Assembly: GCA_000421045.1 (NCBI GenBank)
Contig: ATWC01000006.1
Location: forward strand, 1-64,000
Direction: 5' to 3'
DNA: 64,000 bases
Origin: Lachnospiraceae bacterium NK4A179
GTDB taxonomy: Bacteria > Bacillota > Clostridia > Lachnospirales > Lachnospiraceae
Part shown: positions 17,459-26,190 of the stretch, in pieces
Layout: every line of letters starts with the position of its first letter
Numbering within the stretch: position 1 is the stretch's first letter
Notes under the pieces: generated by a model
The model's database searches: none
The model's input: the letters and a program-made list of their open reading frames with translations, nothing else
Told to the model about the DNA's origin: nothing
Made by a program: the position numbers and the translations under genes

Positions 17459-18487
17459 ATGAGTAAGATTCTTGTGACCGGTGCTGCCGGTTTCATAGGT
17501 TCACAGCTTTCATACAGCCTCTGGCAGAAGGGTGACGAGGTCACTCTTCTTGATGATTTTTCATATGGGCATGAGGACAATCTGATATTTGATGAACATG
17601 ATTTCAGGAATGAGATCGTCAGGATGGATTTTCGTGATGAGGCAGGAATGGATAGGCTTTTTGCGGAAAGAGGCTTTGACTATGTCTATCATCTGGGCGG
17701 AATCACTCCGCTTCCCGATTGCCAGAACAGGCCGGTCGATGCGGTGGATGTGAATGTGAAGGGTACAACGGTTGTTCTTGATAACGTAAGACGTCATGGT
17801 GTGAAGAAGATGTTCTTTGCGAGCACTTCTGCAGTATATGAAAACAATACGGATTTCCCCTCGGTTGAAGAAAAGGTGGAATTTCCGGGACTTATATATC
17901 CGAGTACAAAATACGCAGCAGAGCAGATATGCAGGGCGTTTTCAAAGGCTTACGGGATCCCTGTAGTGGTATTTCGTTTTGCAAATGTCTACGGTCCGCA
18001 TATCGACTGTCTTCGTACCACTCCTCCTGTTATGGGCTATATCATACGTGAGTTTCATGATAAAAAAAGCCCTGTGCTCCATTCAACCGGAGAGCAGAAG
18101 AGAGATTTTGTCTATGTCGATGATCTGATCAGACTGCTCATACTGGTTCAGAAGGCAGAGCATTTTGATATAGTGAATGTTTCAAGCGGTGAGGCTTATT
18201 CAATCGGAAGCATAGCCGATACCATCGCAAAGATAATGGGATGTGAGGATATTCCGATAGAGCATGCAGAAGTAGGGCATTTCTGGGCAAAGTATCCTGA
18301 GCTTTATGCTAAGCCTTATCCCATATCAGAAGAGATGCTCGGACATGAGGTTCTTAAATATACATGCCTTTCAAACAGGCATGCCAAGGAAGAGTACGGC
18401 TGGAGCCCTGAGATATCGTTAGAAGAGGGGATACGCCGTACGGTTGATTTTTCGGTGAAGGCGATAGAAAGAGCAAACAATGGATAA
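17459..18487 (+). CDS. NAD-dependent epimerase/dehydratase
   Basis: A 342-residue extended SDR: KILVTGAAGFIGSQL at the start, STSAVYENN, the active-site YPSTKYAAEQ (YxxxK) and FRFANVYGP. It resembles UDP-glucose 4-epimerase relatives, but the substrate loop (LRTTPPVMGYIIREF) does not tell the sugar. It is placed between hddA and gmhA, so modification of GDP-heptose (epimerisation or dehydration) is a reasonable guess. An ordinary UDP-hexose epimerase is the alternative. GGAGG precedes the ATG by 6 bases. Confidence 0.85.
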   Translation: MSKILVTGAAGFIGSQLSYSLWQKGDEVTLLDDFSYGHEDNLIFDEHDFRNEIVRMDFRDEAGMDRLFAERGFDYVYHLGGITPLPDCQNRPVDAVDVNVKGTTVVLDNVRRHGVKKMFFASTSAVYENNTDFPSVEEKVEFPGLIYPSTKYAAEQICRAFSKAYGIPVVVFRFANVYGPHIDCLRTTPPVMGYIIREFHDKKSPVLHSTGEQKRDFVYVDDLIRLLILVQKAEHFDIVNVSSGEAYSIGSIADTIAKIMGCEDIPIEHAEVGHFWAKYPELYAKPYPISEEMLGHEVLKYTCLSNRHAKEEYGWSPEISLEEGIRRTVDFSVKAIERANNG

Positions 18488-19424
18488 GATAACAATAATA
18501 GTACCATGCTATAACGAATCGGAATCCTTCCCCTTCCTGATACCTGCGCTGAATGACACCATGAACAAAATGAAGGAGCAGGAGTTTGAGATAATACTTG
18601 TAGATAACTGCTCGGAGGATGACACGCTTGAGTTCATGCGCAAGGCTCATGCCGATGATCCGAGATATCAGTATATTTCTTTTTCGAGAAATTTCGGAAA
18701 GGATGCATCCATGTTTGCCGGGCTTAAAAAGAGCACCGGAGACTACGTTACGGTTATGGATGCAGATCTTCAGGATCCTCTGGATATGCTTGAAGAGATG
18801 TATAAGTTCCTTAAGGAAAGCGATTATGACTGTGCAGCAGCCTACAGGAACACAAGAAAGGGTGAGCCGTGGTTAAGATCTGAACTTGCAAAGGCTTTCT
18901 ATAAATTGATGGGAAGCATATCAAGCAGTGAGATGGTAAGCGGAGCCCGTGATTTCAGACTTATGAAGAGACCAATGGTGAATGCGATACTCGAACTGGA
19001 AGAGAGTGTCCGTTTTACAAAAGGAATTTTTTCATGGGTGGGATTCAAGACGAAGTGGTTTGGCTATGAGAATAAGGAACGTGTTGCAGGTGAGACCAAG
19101 CTTCCGATGAAGAGTGCCTTCACTTATGCGATGCGCGGAATTGTTGCATTTTCAACTGTGCCGCTTGTTGCCGCATCCTTTATGGGATTCGGAGTATGTG
19201 TGGTCGCAGTTATATATCTGTTATACGTGATAATCAAACAGCTCATACTGCATGAAGCGGTGGCGGGGTATCCCTCGCTTATGTGCGTGCTGCTTTTTGG
19301 CATCGGTACCATCCTTATGGTGCTTGGTGTGATAGGGCAGTATCTGGCCCAGATGTATCTTGAGATAAAGCACAGGCCTATATACATAACAAGAGAGACC
19401 AGCATGAGTGAAAAGAAGGAGTAA
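18480..19424 (+). CDS. GtrB-like polyprenyl-phosphate sugar synthase (GT2)
   Basis: A 314-residue GT2 protein of the DPM1/GtrB type. TIIVPCYNESES starts the GT-A domain; SFSRNFGKDASMFAGL and MDADLQDP hold the nucleotide and metal-binding residues. Two C-terminal transmembrane helices (about residues 230-290) are typical of enzymes that move a sugar from a nucleotide to undecaprenyl phosphate on the inner face. Together with the GtrA domain at 5268 and the GtrII-like protein at 14852 it could form a side-branch system. It overlaps the epimerase by 8 bases. Which sugar it loads is not visible. Confidence 0.9.
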   Translation: MDKITIIVPCYNESESFPFLIPALNDTMNKMKEQEFEIILVDNCSEDDTLEFMRKAHADDPRYQYISFSRNFGKDASMFAGLKKSTGDYVTVMDADLQDPLDMLEEMYKFLKESDYDCAAAYRNTRKGEPWLRSELAKAFYKLMGSISSSEMVSGARDFRLMKRPMVNAILELEESVRFTKGIFSWVGFKTKWFGYENKERVAGETKLPMKSAFTYAMRGIVAFSTVPLVAASFMGFGVCVVAVIYLLYVIIKQLILHEAVAGYPSLMCVLLFGIGTILMVLGVIGQYLAQMYLEIKHRPIYITRETSMSEKKE

Positions 19425-19426
19425 CC

Positions 19427-20002
19427 ATGTACAGGGAATATCTGAAAAGACTTGAACAAAAGATAGAAGAAGCCGTCTATACAGGCGGCGGTGAAGAGAT
19501 CACTGATTACGAAGATATAATGAAAAAACTTGTGGACATTTTCTCTGAGGTGAAAAAGCAGGGAAAATGCCTCTTTTTTATCGGAAACGGCGGCTCTTCG
19601 GCCATTGCATCACACATGACTGCAGATTTTATGAAGAACGGCGGAATGAAGACCTACAGTCTTTATGACAGTGCAGTGACCACATGTATGGGTAATGATT
19701 ACGGTTATGAGTATGTATTCTCAAGGCCGCTTAGCTTCCTTGGAAATCGTGATGACATGCTTATTGCTGTATCCAGTTCGGGCAATTCCGAAAATATCAT
19801 ACTTGCGATCGAAGCAGCGCATGAGCGTGGAATGAAAGTACTTACGATCACAGGGTTTAAGCCTGATAACCGTGCAAGAGCAGCCGGGGATTTCAATATC
19901 TACGTTCCCTGCTGTGAATACGGACAGGTAGAGTCGATACACTGTCTTATACTTCAGCAGGTTGTTGATGAGATACTTGCAAGAGACGGAGCACAGTTAT
20001 GA
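19427..20002 (+). CDS. gmhA: Sedoheptulose 7-phosphate isomerase
   Basis: A 191-residue SIS-domain protein. GNGGSSAIASH (residues 53-63) holds the sugar-phosphate loop and the metal/catalytic His, and SSSGNSENI is the second SIS loop. Length matches GmhA. It converts sedoheptulose 7-phosphate to D-glycero-D-manno-heptose 7-phosphate, the substrate of the HddA kinase upstream. AAGGAG immediately precedes the start and the gap to the GT2 gene is 2 bases. Confidence 0.93.
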   Translation: MYREYLKRLEQKIEEAVYTGGGEEITDYEDIMKKLVDIFSEVKKQGKCLFFIGNGGSSAIASHMTADFMKNGGMKTYSLYDSAVTTCMGNDYGYEYVFSRPLSFLGNRDDMLIAVSSSGNSENIILAIEAAHERGMKVLTITGFKPDNRARAAGDFNIYVPCCEYGQVESIHCLILQQVVDEILARDGAQL

Positions 20003-21186
20003 GTGTAAAGCAGGCGGTAATACTGGCAGGAGGAAGAGGCGAGAGACTGAAGCCTTTTACCGATGAACATCCAAAGCCCATGTATCCCGTGCAGGGTGTG
20101 CCTTTCATAGACAGACTGGTATCACAGGTGAAGGGATTCGGTATAGAAAAGGTTCTCCTTCTGCTTGGCTACAAGGCAGAGCAGATAATGGAAGAACTGG
20201 GAGACGGAGAACGCTTCGGGCTTCACATAGATTATGATGTGACACCTCCCGAATATGATACGGGTGACAGGCTTTATCATGCAAAGGATATGCTTGATGA
20301 AAAGTTTATCCTTATGTACTGTGACAACTATTGTCCCATCGATTTTGACAGGCTTGTGAAGGATGCATCCGAAAATGATGCGCTGATACAGCTTTCGGTA
20401 TATTCAAACAAAGACGGATACACAAAGAATAATCTTCGCCTGTGTAAAGACTCCGAAAAAGTTGAAGTTTATGACAAGTCCAGGAAAGAAAAGGATCTTG
20501 CGGGAGTCGATATAGGCTATGCCGTGATAGACAGGAGCATAGTTGATGCTCTTTCAATGCCTGCCGGAAACTTTGCGGCAGCAGTATATGCAAAGACCTG
20601 CAATGAAGGCCGCATGTATGCGACGGTCACCGATCACAGATATTATTCCATCGGATCATTTGAACGCATGCATCTTACAGAGGAGTTTTTCTCAGGAAAG
20701 AAAGCTGCTTTTTTAGACCGTGACGGTACATTGAATGAAAGACCGCCAAGAGCATGCTATGTTGAGAAGCCTGAAGATTTCAAGTGGCTTCCGGGTGCAA
20801 TAGAAGCCGTAAAGATGCTCAATGACAGAGGGATAATAACGGTGCTTATAAGCAATCAGCCGGGTATTGCCAGAGGCAATATGACGGAAGCTGATCTTGA
20901 AGCAGTAAATGCAAAGATGCAGCGTGAGCTTGAAGCAGCAGGCGCACACATGGATCATATTTATTTCTGCCCGCACAACTGGGATGAAGGCTGCGATTGC
21001 AGGAAACCCAAACCGGGTATGCTTTATATGGCGCAGAGGGATCTGTCACTTAATCTGTCTGACTGTGTGCTTTTTGGAGATGATGACAGGGACATAGCTG
21101 CGGCGGATGCTGCGCGTGTTGAGTATCATCTTGTATCTGAGGAGTACCCGTTAATAAATGCAGTAAAGGACTGGCTTGCCAAATGA
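19999..21186 (+). CDS. hddC-gmhB: Heptose 1-phosphate guanylyltransferase fused to heptose bisphosphate phosphatase
   Basis: A 395-residue fusion. Residues 1-230 are a sugar-phosphate nucleotidyltransferase (VILAGGRGERLKPFTDEHPKP, MYCDNYCP metal site), matching HddC. Residues 235-395 are a HAD phosphatase with the nucleophile motif DRDGT at 240-244, ISNQPGIARG, the zinc-loop pattern CPHNWDEGCDCRKPKPG and FGDDDRDIAAA, matching GmhB. With hddA and gmhA this completes the route from sedoheptulose 7-phosphate to GDP-D-glycero-alpha-D-manno-heptose. The start overlaps the gmhA stop by 4 bases. The nucleotide preference (GTP) is inferred from the pathway. Confidence 0.92.
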   Translation: MSVKQAVILAGGRGERLKPFTDEHPKPMYPVQGVPFIDRLVSQVKGFGIEKVLLLLGYKAEQIMEELGDGERFGLHIDYDVTPPEYDTGDRLYHAKDMLDEKFILMYCDNYCPIDFDRLVKDASENDALIQLSVYSNKDGYTKNNLRLCKDSEKVEVYDKSRKEKDLAGVDIGYAVIDRSIVDALSMPAGNFAAAVYAKTCNEGRMYATVTDHRYYSIGSFERMHLTEEFFSGKKAAFLDRDGTLNERPPRACYVEKPEDFKWLPGAIEAVKMLNDRGIITVLISNQPGIARGNMTEADLEAVNAKMQRELEAAGAHMDHIYFCPHNWDEGCDCRKPKPGMLYMAQRDLSLNLSDCVLFGDDDRDIAAADAARVEYHLVSEEYPLINAVKDWLAK

Positions 21187-21932
21187 AGAAGATCGCAGTG
21201 AGAATCGATGATGTGACGCCGGGTATGGATCCGAACAAAATGCTCAGGTTCACAAATCTGCTTGACAGGTATCAGATAAAGCCTCTTATCGGTATCATTC
21301 CCGCCAACAGGGATGACACACCGGGTATGGCTCCCGATCCGAACGATACCATTGATTTTGAATGGATAAGAATGAAGATCGCTGAAGGTTATGTGCCTGC
21401 GATGCACGGATGCAATCATGTATATACGACTGAGGATGCCGGCATATTCCCGTTAAATCCTTTTTCTGAATTTGCCGGTGTATCTCTTTACGATCAGCTC
21501 AAGCTTATCGGTTACGGAAAGAAGCTTTTAAGAAACAAAGGCATAGATACCGATGTGTTCATGGCACCGGGACACAGTTATGATATCAATACACTGAAGG
21601 CGCTTAAACACTTTGGATTTAAATATGTTACCGACGGTTTCGGACGCAGGCCGTATACACAGGGTGGACTTACATTCCTTCCGATATCGCTGTTGCGCAG
21701 CCTGGAACTGAAGGATCCGGAGGATGGAGTGACAACATTTGTTGTGCATACATGGATGATGGATGATCCTGATTTCGAAGAATATGAGAAACTGTTTTCG
21801 GAACACAGAGAGCGCTTCATAAACTTCGATGAGCTCTTTAAGATCACACCTGTGAGACGCAGCCGCGGCAAACATTATGCGGAGTATACTGCAGCCAGGC
21901 TAAAGCGTTTTGCGGGATCGATAAAAAAGTAG
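21183..21932 (+). CDS. DUF2334-like polysaccharide deacetylase
   Basis: A 249-residue protein with the fold of carbohydrate esterase/NodB-like deacetylases. The acidic pair is RIDDVTPG (D9, D10), the metal-binding histidines are HGCNH (H75, H79), and a later FMAPGHSYD motif follows. No signal peptide is seen, so it should act in the cytoplasm on a nucleotide or lipid-linked sugar rather than on the finished wall polymer. It is coupled to the heptose fusion gene by ATGA. The target (an N-acetyl sugar or a modified heptose) is not known. Confidence 0.82.
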   Translation: MKKIAVRIDDVTPGMDPNKMLRFTNLLDRYQIKPLIGIIPANRDDTPGMAPDPNDTIDFEWIRMKIAEGYVPAMHGCNHVYTTEDAGIFPLNPFSEFAGVSLYDQLKLIGYGKKLLRNKGIDTDVFMAPGHSYDINTLKALKHFGFKYVTDGFGRRPYTQGGLTFLPISLLRSLELKDPEDGVTTFVVHTWMMDDPDFEEYEKLFSEHRERFINFDELFKITPVRRSRGKHYAEYTAARLKRFAGSIKK

Positions 21933-21941
21933 AGATAAAGT

Positions 21942-23096
21942 ATGAGAGACGGAAAGATAGTTGTCCTTCAGGTTATCGGAGGACTTTCAATGGGCGGCGC
22001 TGAAAGCCGTATCATGGATATAGCAAGACATATAGACAGATCAAAGTTTGACTTTGATTTTTTGCTTGATGAGCCCGAAGGCTATTACGAGCCTGAAGCA
22101 AAGAAGCTTGGCAGCAATATATACAGGGTGCCTCGATTCAGATTGTATAACTGGCCGCAGTATGCTTCAGCGATGAAGAAGTTTTTTTCAGAGCATAAAG
22201 AAATAGACATAGTGCAGGGAAGTCTTACGAGCACGGCATCTATCTACATGCCTATAGCAAAGAAGTGCGGCGTTCCCGTGACCATGGCATACGCAAGGTC
22301 TGCGGGTGTTGATCCCGGTCCGAAGGGTACAGTCACAAAGATGCTTAGAAAGAATCTTTGGAAGAAATGTGATCATGCTGCTGCAGTATCAAGTGAAGCA
22401 GGCGAAGCAGTCTTTGGTAAGGAACGTCTGGATCACGGCGATGTAATGATAATGCCGGGAGCTATGCCGCTTGATAAGTTCTGTTATGCAGAGCATGAAG
22501 CGGAAGGAAAAGCGATAAGAGAAAAGTTCGGACTTGGGTGTTCATTTGTGATCGGTCATGTTGGACGTTTTCATTATGCAAAGAATCATGAATTCCTGAT
22601 AGAAGTATTTAAAGAGATAAAGAAAAAGAAAACGGACGCAAAGCTTCTGCTTGCGGGAAACGGTCCTACATTTGAGGCTGTGAAGAAAAAGGCAGCAGAT
22701 GAAGGAGTTTCCGATGATGTTGTATTTGCCGGAGAGACAGGCAATCCTGCACCCATGTATATGGCAGCGGATATGCTTATATTCCCTTCACATTATGAAG
22801 GACTTCCGGGAACAGTAATTGAGGCTCAGGCTGCAGGTCTTCCCTGCCTCATATCTGATGCGATATCAAGAGAAGCAGCGGTCACCGAACTGGTGGAGCG
22901 CTTTTCACTTGATAAAAGTGCTGCAGAGTGGGCTGATGAGGCACTAAAATTATTTGGCACCATAAAAGACAGATATCCTTTAAGACAGGATATAAATATG
23001 AATCCCGCTCTGTCAGATGCGGGATTTGAGATAGTCAGTTCAACAAAGAAACTGGAAGCATTGTTTGAGAAATTGCTGAAGGACGCAAATGGCTGA
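21942..23096 (+). CDS. Family 4 glycosyltransferase, EpsF-like
   Basis: A 384-residue GT-B enzyme. It starts with VLQVIGGLSMGGAESRIMDIA, common in EpsF-type exopolysaccharide transferases; the donor domain opens at VIGHVGRFHYAKNH and ends with MLIFPSHYEGLPGTVIEAQAAGLPCL (E-x7-E). It lies 9 bases after the deacetylase gene. Donor and acceptor are not visible from sequence; closeness to the heptose genes makes GDP-heptose one candidate donor. Confidence 0.9.
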   Translation: MRDGKIVVLQVIGGLSMGGAESRIMDIARHIDRSKFDFDFLLDEPEGYYEPEAKKLGSNIYRVPRFRLYNWPQYASAMKKFFSEHKEIDIVQGSLTSTASIYMPIAKKCGVPVTMAYARSAGVDPGPKGTVTKMLRKNLWKKCDHAAAVSSEAGEAVFGKERLDHGDVMIMPGAMPLDKFCYAEHEAEGKAIREKFGLGCSFVIGHVGRFHYAKNHEFLIEVFKEIKKKKTDAKLLLAGNGPTFEAVKKKAADEGVSDDVVFAGETGNPAPMYMAADMLIFPSHYEGLPGTVIEAQAAGLPCLISDAISREAAVTELVERFSLDKSAAEWADEALKLFGTIKDRYPLRQDINMNPALSDAGFEIVSSTKKLEALFEKLLKDANG

Positions 23097-24210
23097 GATT
23101 AAAAAAGTAATGTTTCATATTAACAGTCTGGGTAAGGGCGGTGCGGAAAGAGTTGTCACCGTGCTTACACGTGAGATGCTGCGCAGAGGGCTGGAAGTGA
23201 CCATTGTTACCGAATGGTTTGATAAAAAGGCTGAGTATCCTCTTCCTGAAGGCGCTAAGCGCATAGACGCAGGGCTTAATGAGGAAGAAGAGAAAAAAAG
23301 CAGGACAGCTCAGATCCGCTTAAGGGAAGCTAAACTTCATGATGCGATCCTGTCCGAAAAGCCGGATGTGCTCTTTGCTTTCTGCAGAAATGCAAATTAC
23401 AGGGCTATACTTGCGGCAAGAGGCACCGGTGTTCCGGTCATCATTTCCGTCCGCAACGATCCAAAAGTTTATTATGCTTCCGGATTTCAGAAGATGCTTT
23501 CGGGCAGGCTTTATCCGATGGCAGCAGGTGCGGTTTTTCAGACTGAAGAGGCAAGGGATTTCTTCAAGGGTTCAGTAAAGAAAAAAGGAACAGTTATCAT
23601 GAATCCTGTTTCCGAAGAATACCTGAAGGCTGAACCGGCGGCAAAGAGACGAAAGGCAATCGTAAATTCGGCACGCTTTGCATATGCCAAGGATCATATG
23701 ACATTGATAAAGGCGTTTGAAAAAGTGCTTGTGAAGTATCCTGATTATACTCTTGAACTTTACGGTGACAAGAGCGATGACAATGAGATATTCCAGATAA
23801 AGGAATGGGTACGTTTTCATAAGCTTGAAGATAAGATCCTGTTTATGGGCAATCAGCCTGATCTGGAAAAGAAGATAATAGATGCCTCGGTGTTTGTGCT
23901 TTCTTCTGTTTATGAAGGAATGCCCAATGCATTGATGGAGGCTATGGCTATGGGCATACCCTGTGTTTCCTCAGATTGTCCATGCGGAGGGCCTGCTGCT
24001 CTTATAAGAGATGGTGAAAATGGCCTGCTTTTTAAGACCGGGGATGAAAGAGAACTTACCGCTGCGATCTGCAGAATGCTTGAGCGTCCTGAAGATGCGG
24101 AACGCACCGGCAGACAGGCGAGAGAGGATCTCAAGAAATGCACGCCTGAAAAGATCTGTGACAGGTGGCTTGAATATGCTGCAAAAATGACCGGAAAAAA
24201 TAGCAGATAA
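23089..24210 (+). CDS. Family 4 glycosyltransferase
   Basis: A 373-residue GT-B enzyme with MFHINSLGKGGAERVVTVL at the start and the donor-site signature FVLSSVYEGMPNALMEAMAMGIPCV, followed by DCPCGGPAALI. It overlaps the preceding gene by 8 bases. The last codons (KNSR) and the stop fall inside the first unit of a 14-bp tandem repeat, so the C-terminal end may have been reshaped by repeat expansion. Confidence 0.9.
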   Translation: MAEIKKVMFHINSLGKGGAERVVTVLTREMLRRGLEVTIVTEWFDKKAEYPLPEGAKRIDAGLNEEEEKKSRTAQIRLREAKLHDAILSEKPDVLFAFCRNANYRAILAARGTGVPVIISVRNDPKVYYASGFQKMLSGRLYPMAAGAVFQTEEARDFFKGSVKKKGTVIMNPVSEEYLKAEPAAKRRKAIVNSARFAYAKDHMTLIKAFEKVLVKYPDYTLELYGDKSDDNEIFQIKEWVRFHKLEDKILFMGNQPDLEKKIIDASVFVLSSVYEGMPNALMEAMAMGIPCVSSDCPCGGPAALIRDGENGLLFKTGDERELTAAICRMLERPEDAERTGRQAREDLKKCTPEKICDRWLEYAAKMTGKNSR

Positions 24211-24267
24211 GAAATAGCAGATAAGAAATTACAGAATAAGAAATTACAGATAAAAAATTACAGATAA
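24198..24267 (+). repeat. Five-copy 14-bp tandem repeat
   Basis: Two exact copies of AAATAGCAGATAAG (24198-24211, 24212-24225) are followed by three diverged copies of AAATTACAGATAA type (24226-24240, 24241-24253, 24254-24267). It starts in the last codons of the glycosyltransferase and fills most of the 84-base gap before asnB. Confidence 0.92.
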
Positions 24268-24294
24268 AATATTTCAAACAAAATTTATAGTGAT

Positions 24295-26190
24295 ATGTGC
24301 GGAATATGTGGTTTTGTTACTAAAAGAAATATAAAGGAAAATGAACTGCAGGCAATGAATGACAGTTCATACAGAAGAGGGCCCGATGATAAGGGCACTC
24401 TTGTTTTTGAGACTGCAAACGGATATACCGTGGGTTTAGGACATCGAAGACTTTCCATACAGGATCTTTCGGAGAATGGTCATCAGCCCATGTCCACATC
24501 TGACAGCCGCATAAGTCTTGTCTTTAACGGTGAGATATACAACTGTACAGAGCTCAAGGAAGAACTCTCATTCTATGATTACAAAGGTACATCTGATACG
24601 GAAGTGATACTTGCGGCATATCTTAAATGGGGCCGCGATCTGACATCCCATCTTGACGGAATGTTTGCCTTTGCACTTTTTGACAGATCAAAGGATCTGC
24701 TCATCCTGGCAAGGGACCGCGTGGGCAAGAAGCCGTTATATTTTTACAAAGAAAATGACGGGATAGTATTTGCGTCTGAACTGAAGCCCATCATGTTCTA
24801 TCCCGGTTTCAGGAAAGAGATAAACAGAAAAGTTCTTTCAAGATATCTTCTTCAGGGTTATATAAATGCACCTGAGAGCGTTTTTGAAAATGTTTTTAAG
24901 CTTGAGCCCGGCTCAGTGCTCTTTTTTGAGAACGGCAAGACTGATATCAAAAAATACTGGGATATTTATAAAACATATCACAGGAAAAGTGCAGAAAAAT
25001 GTGACTCATATGATGAGGCAAAGGACAGGTTAAAGGTCCTGCTGTTTGAGGCTGTCAAAAAAAGACTTGTATCTGATGTGCCTGTAGGAACTTTCCTGAG
25101 CGGAGGTTACGATTCCTCGCTTGTGAGTGCCATCGCATGTAAGGTTTCTGATGAGAGAGTGAAGACTTTCTGCATCGGTTTTGAAGATGAAAGATACAAT
25201 GAGGCGCCTTATGCGCGTGATGTGGCATCTTTCCTTGGAACAGATCATACTGAAAAGATCATAACGATGGATGAGATGCTTGAGGCTGTTAATGCCATAC
25301 CGCAGGCATTTGATGAACCTTTTGCTGATTCATCTCAGATCCCGACAATGCTCGTATCCAAAACAGCAAGAGAGAAGGTTACCGTTATCCTTACAGGTGA
25401 TGGTGGTGATGAATTTTTCTGCGGCTATGGTGATTACGAAAAAGTAAGACTTGCACAGCTGCTTGATATTCCGGGTGCAGCGGCTCATGCAATAGGTTCT
25501 GTAAAGATTAAAGGCTCAAGGCTTGAGAAGCGATATCCGGATAAGCTTCGCGTTATATCAAAGAATCGCGATCCGGAAACAAAGACTCAGCTTCAGGCTG
25601 ATATTTGCAGATATTATGCAAGGGAGTTTGTCCTTCGCACTGAAGGTGAGCTTCCCATGGATTACCGCATGGAGTCTGTGATCAATGAAAGCAACTGGGT
25701 GAAAAGGCGTATGCTTCTTGATATGGCTGCGTATCTGCCCGGAGATATACTCTGCAAGGTTGACCGGGCGGGCATGTATCATTCGCTTGAGGCCAGATGC
25801 CCGATACTTGATACATCAGTTATGGAATATTCTTTTTCACTTCCGCTTGAATATAAATATATAGGGAATATCAGAAAAAGGATACTTAAGGATATTGCAT
25901 ATGACCTTATACCGGAGAAGCTTTTGAACAGACCAAAGAAGGGCTTTGCAGTTCCAATGGATACATGGTTAAGAGGCCCTTTAAAGGAAGAATTGCTTAC
26001 ATTTTCCGATACGTCTCTTTTAAAAGAGCAGGGGCTTTTCAATGCGGAAAAGTTAAACTCTACGGTAAATAGATATCTTTCGGGTAATGGATCGAAGAAG
26101 GCCGGCTACAACAGTTTTGTACGCATGCTCTGGTCCTTCCTCGTGTTTGAACGGTGGTATGATACATGGATAAAAAAATACTCTTTGTAA
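24295..26190 (+). CDS. asnB: Asparagine synthase-like glutamine amidotransferase
   Basis: A 631-residue two-domain enzyme. Cys2 (MCGICGF) is the glutaminase nucleophile, so the start is certain; YRRGPDD, NGEIYN and SDTEVIL complete the glutaminase site. The synthetase domain has the PPi loop SGGYDSS (about residue 263) and LTGDGGDEFFCGY. Such proteins within O-antigen loci (WbpS-like) amidate uronic acids, and this locus makes uronic acids (30355, 31669 and perhaps 7302). Sugar amidation is therefore a reasonable inference over plain asparagine synthesis. No Shine-Dalgarno sequence is visible in the 25 bases before the ATG. Confidence 0.93.
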   Translation: MCGICGFVTKRNIKENELQAMNDSSYRRGPDDKGTLVFETANGYTVGLGHRRLSIQDLSENGHQPMSTSDSRISLVFNGEIYNCTELKEELSFYDYKGTSDTEVILAAYLKWGRDLTSHLDGMFAFALFDRSKDLLILARDRVGKKPLYFYKENDGIVFASELKPIMFYPGFRKEINRKVLSRYLLQGYINAPESVFENVFKLEPGSVLFFENGKTDIKKYWDIYKTYHRKSAEKCDSYDEAKDRLKVLLFEAVKKRLVSDVPVGTFLSGGYDSSLVSAIACKVSDERVKTFCIGFEDERYNEAPYARDVASFLGTDHTEKIITMDEMLEAVNAIPQAFDEPFADSSQIPTMLVSKTAREKVTVILTGDGGDEFFCGYGDYEKVRLAQLLDIPGAAAHAIGSVKIKGSRLEKRYPDKLRVISKNRDPETKTQLQADICRYYAREFVLRTEGELPMDYRMESVINESNWVKRRMLLDMAAYLPGDILCKVDRAGMYHSLEARCPILDTSVMEYSFSLPLEYKYIGNIRKRILKDIAYDLIPEKLLNRPKKGFAVPMDTWLRGPLKEELLTFSDTSLLKEQGLFNAEKLNSTVNRYLSGNGSKKAGYNSFVRMLWSFLVFERWYDTWIKKYSL

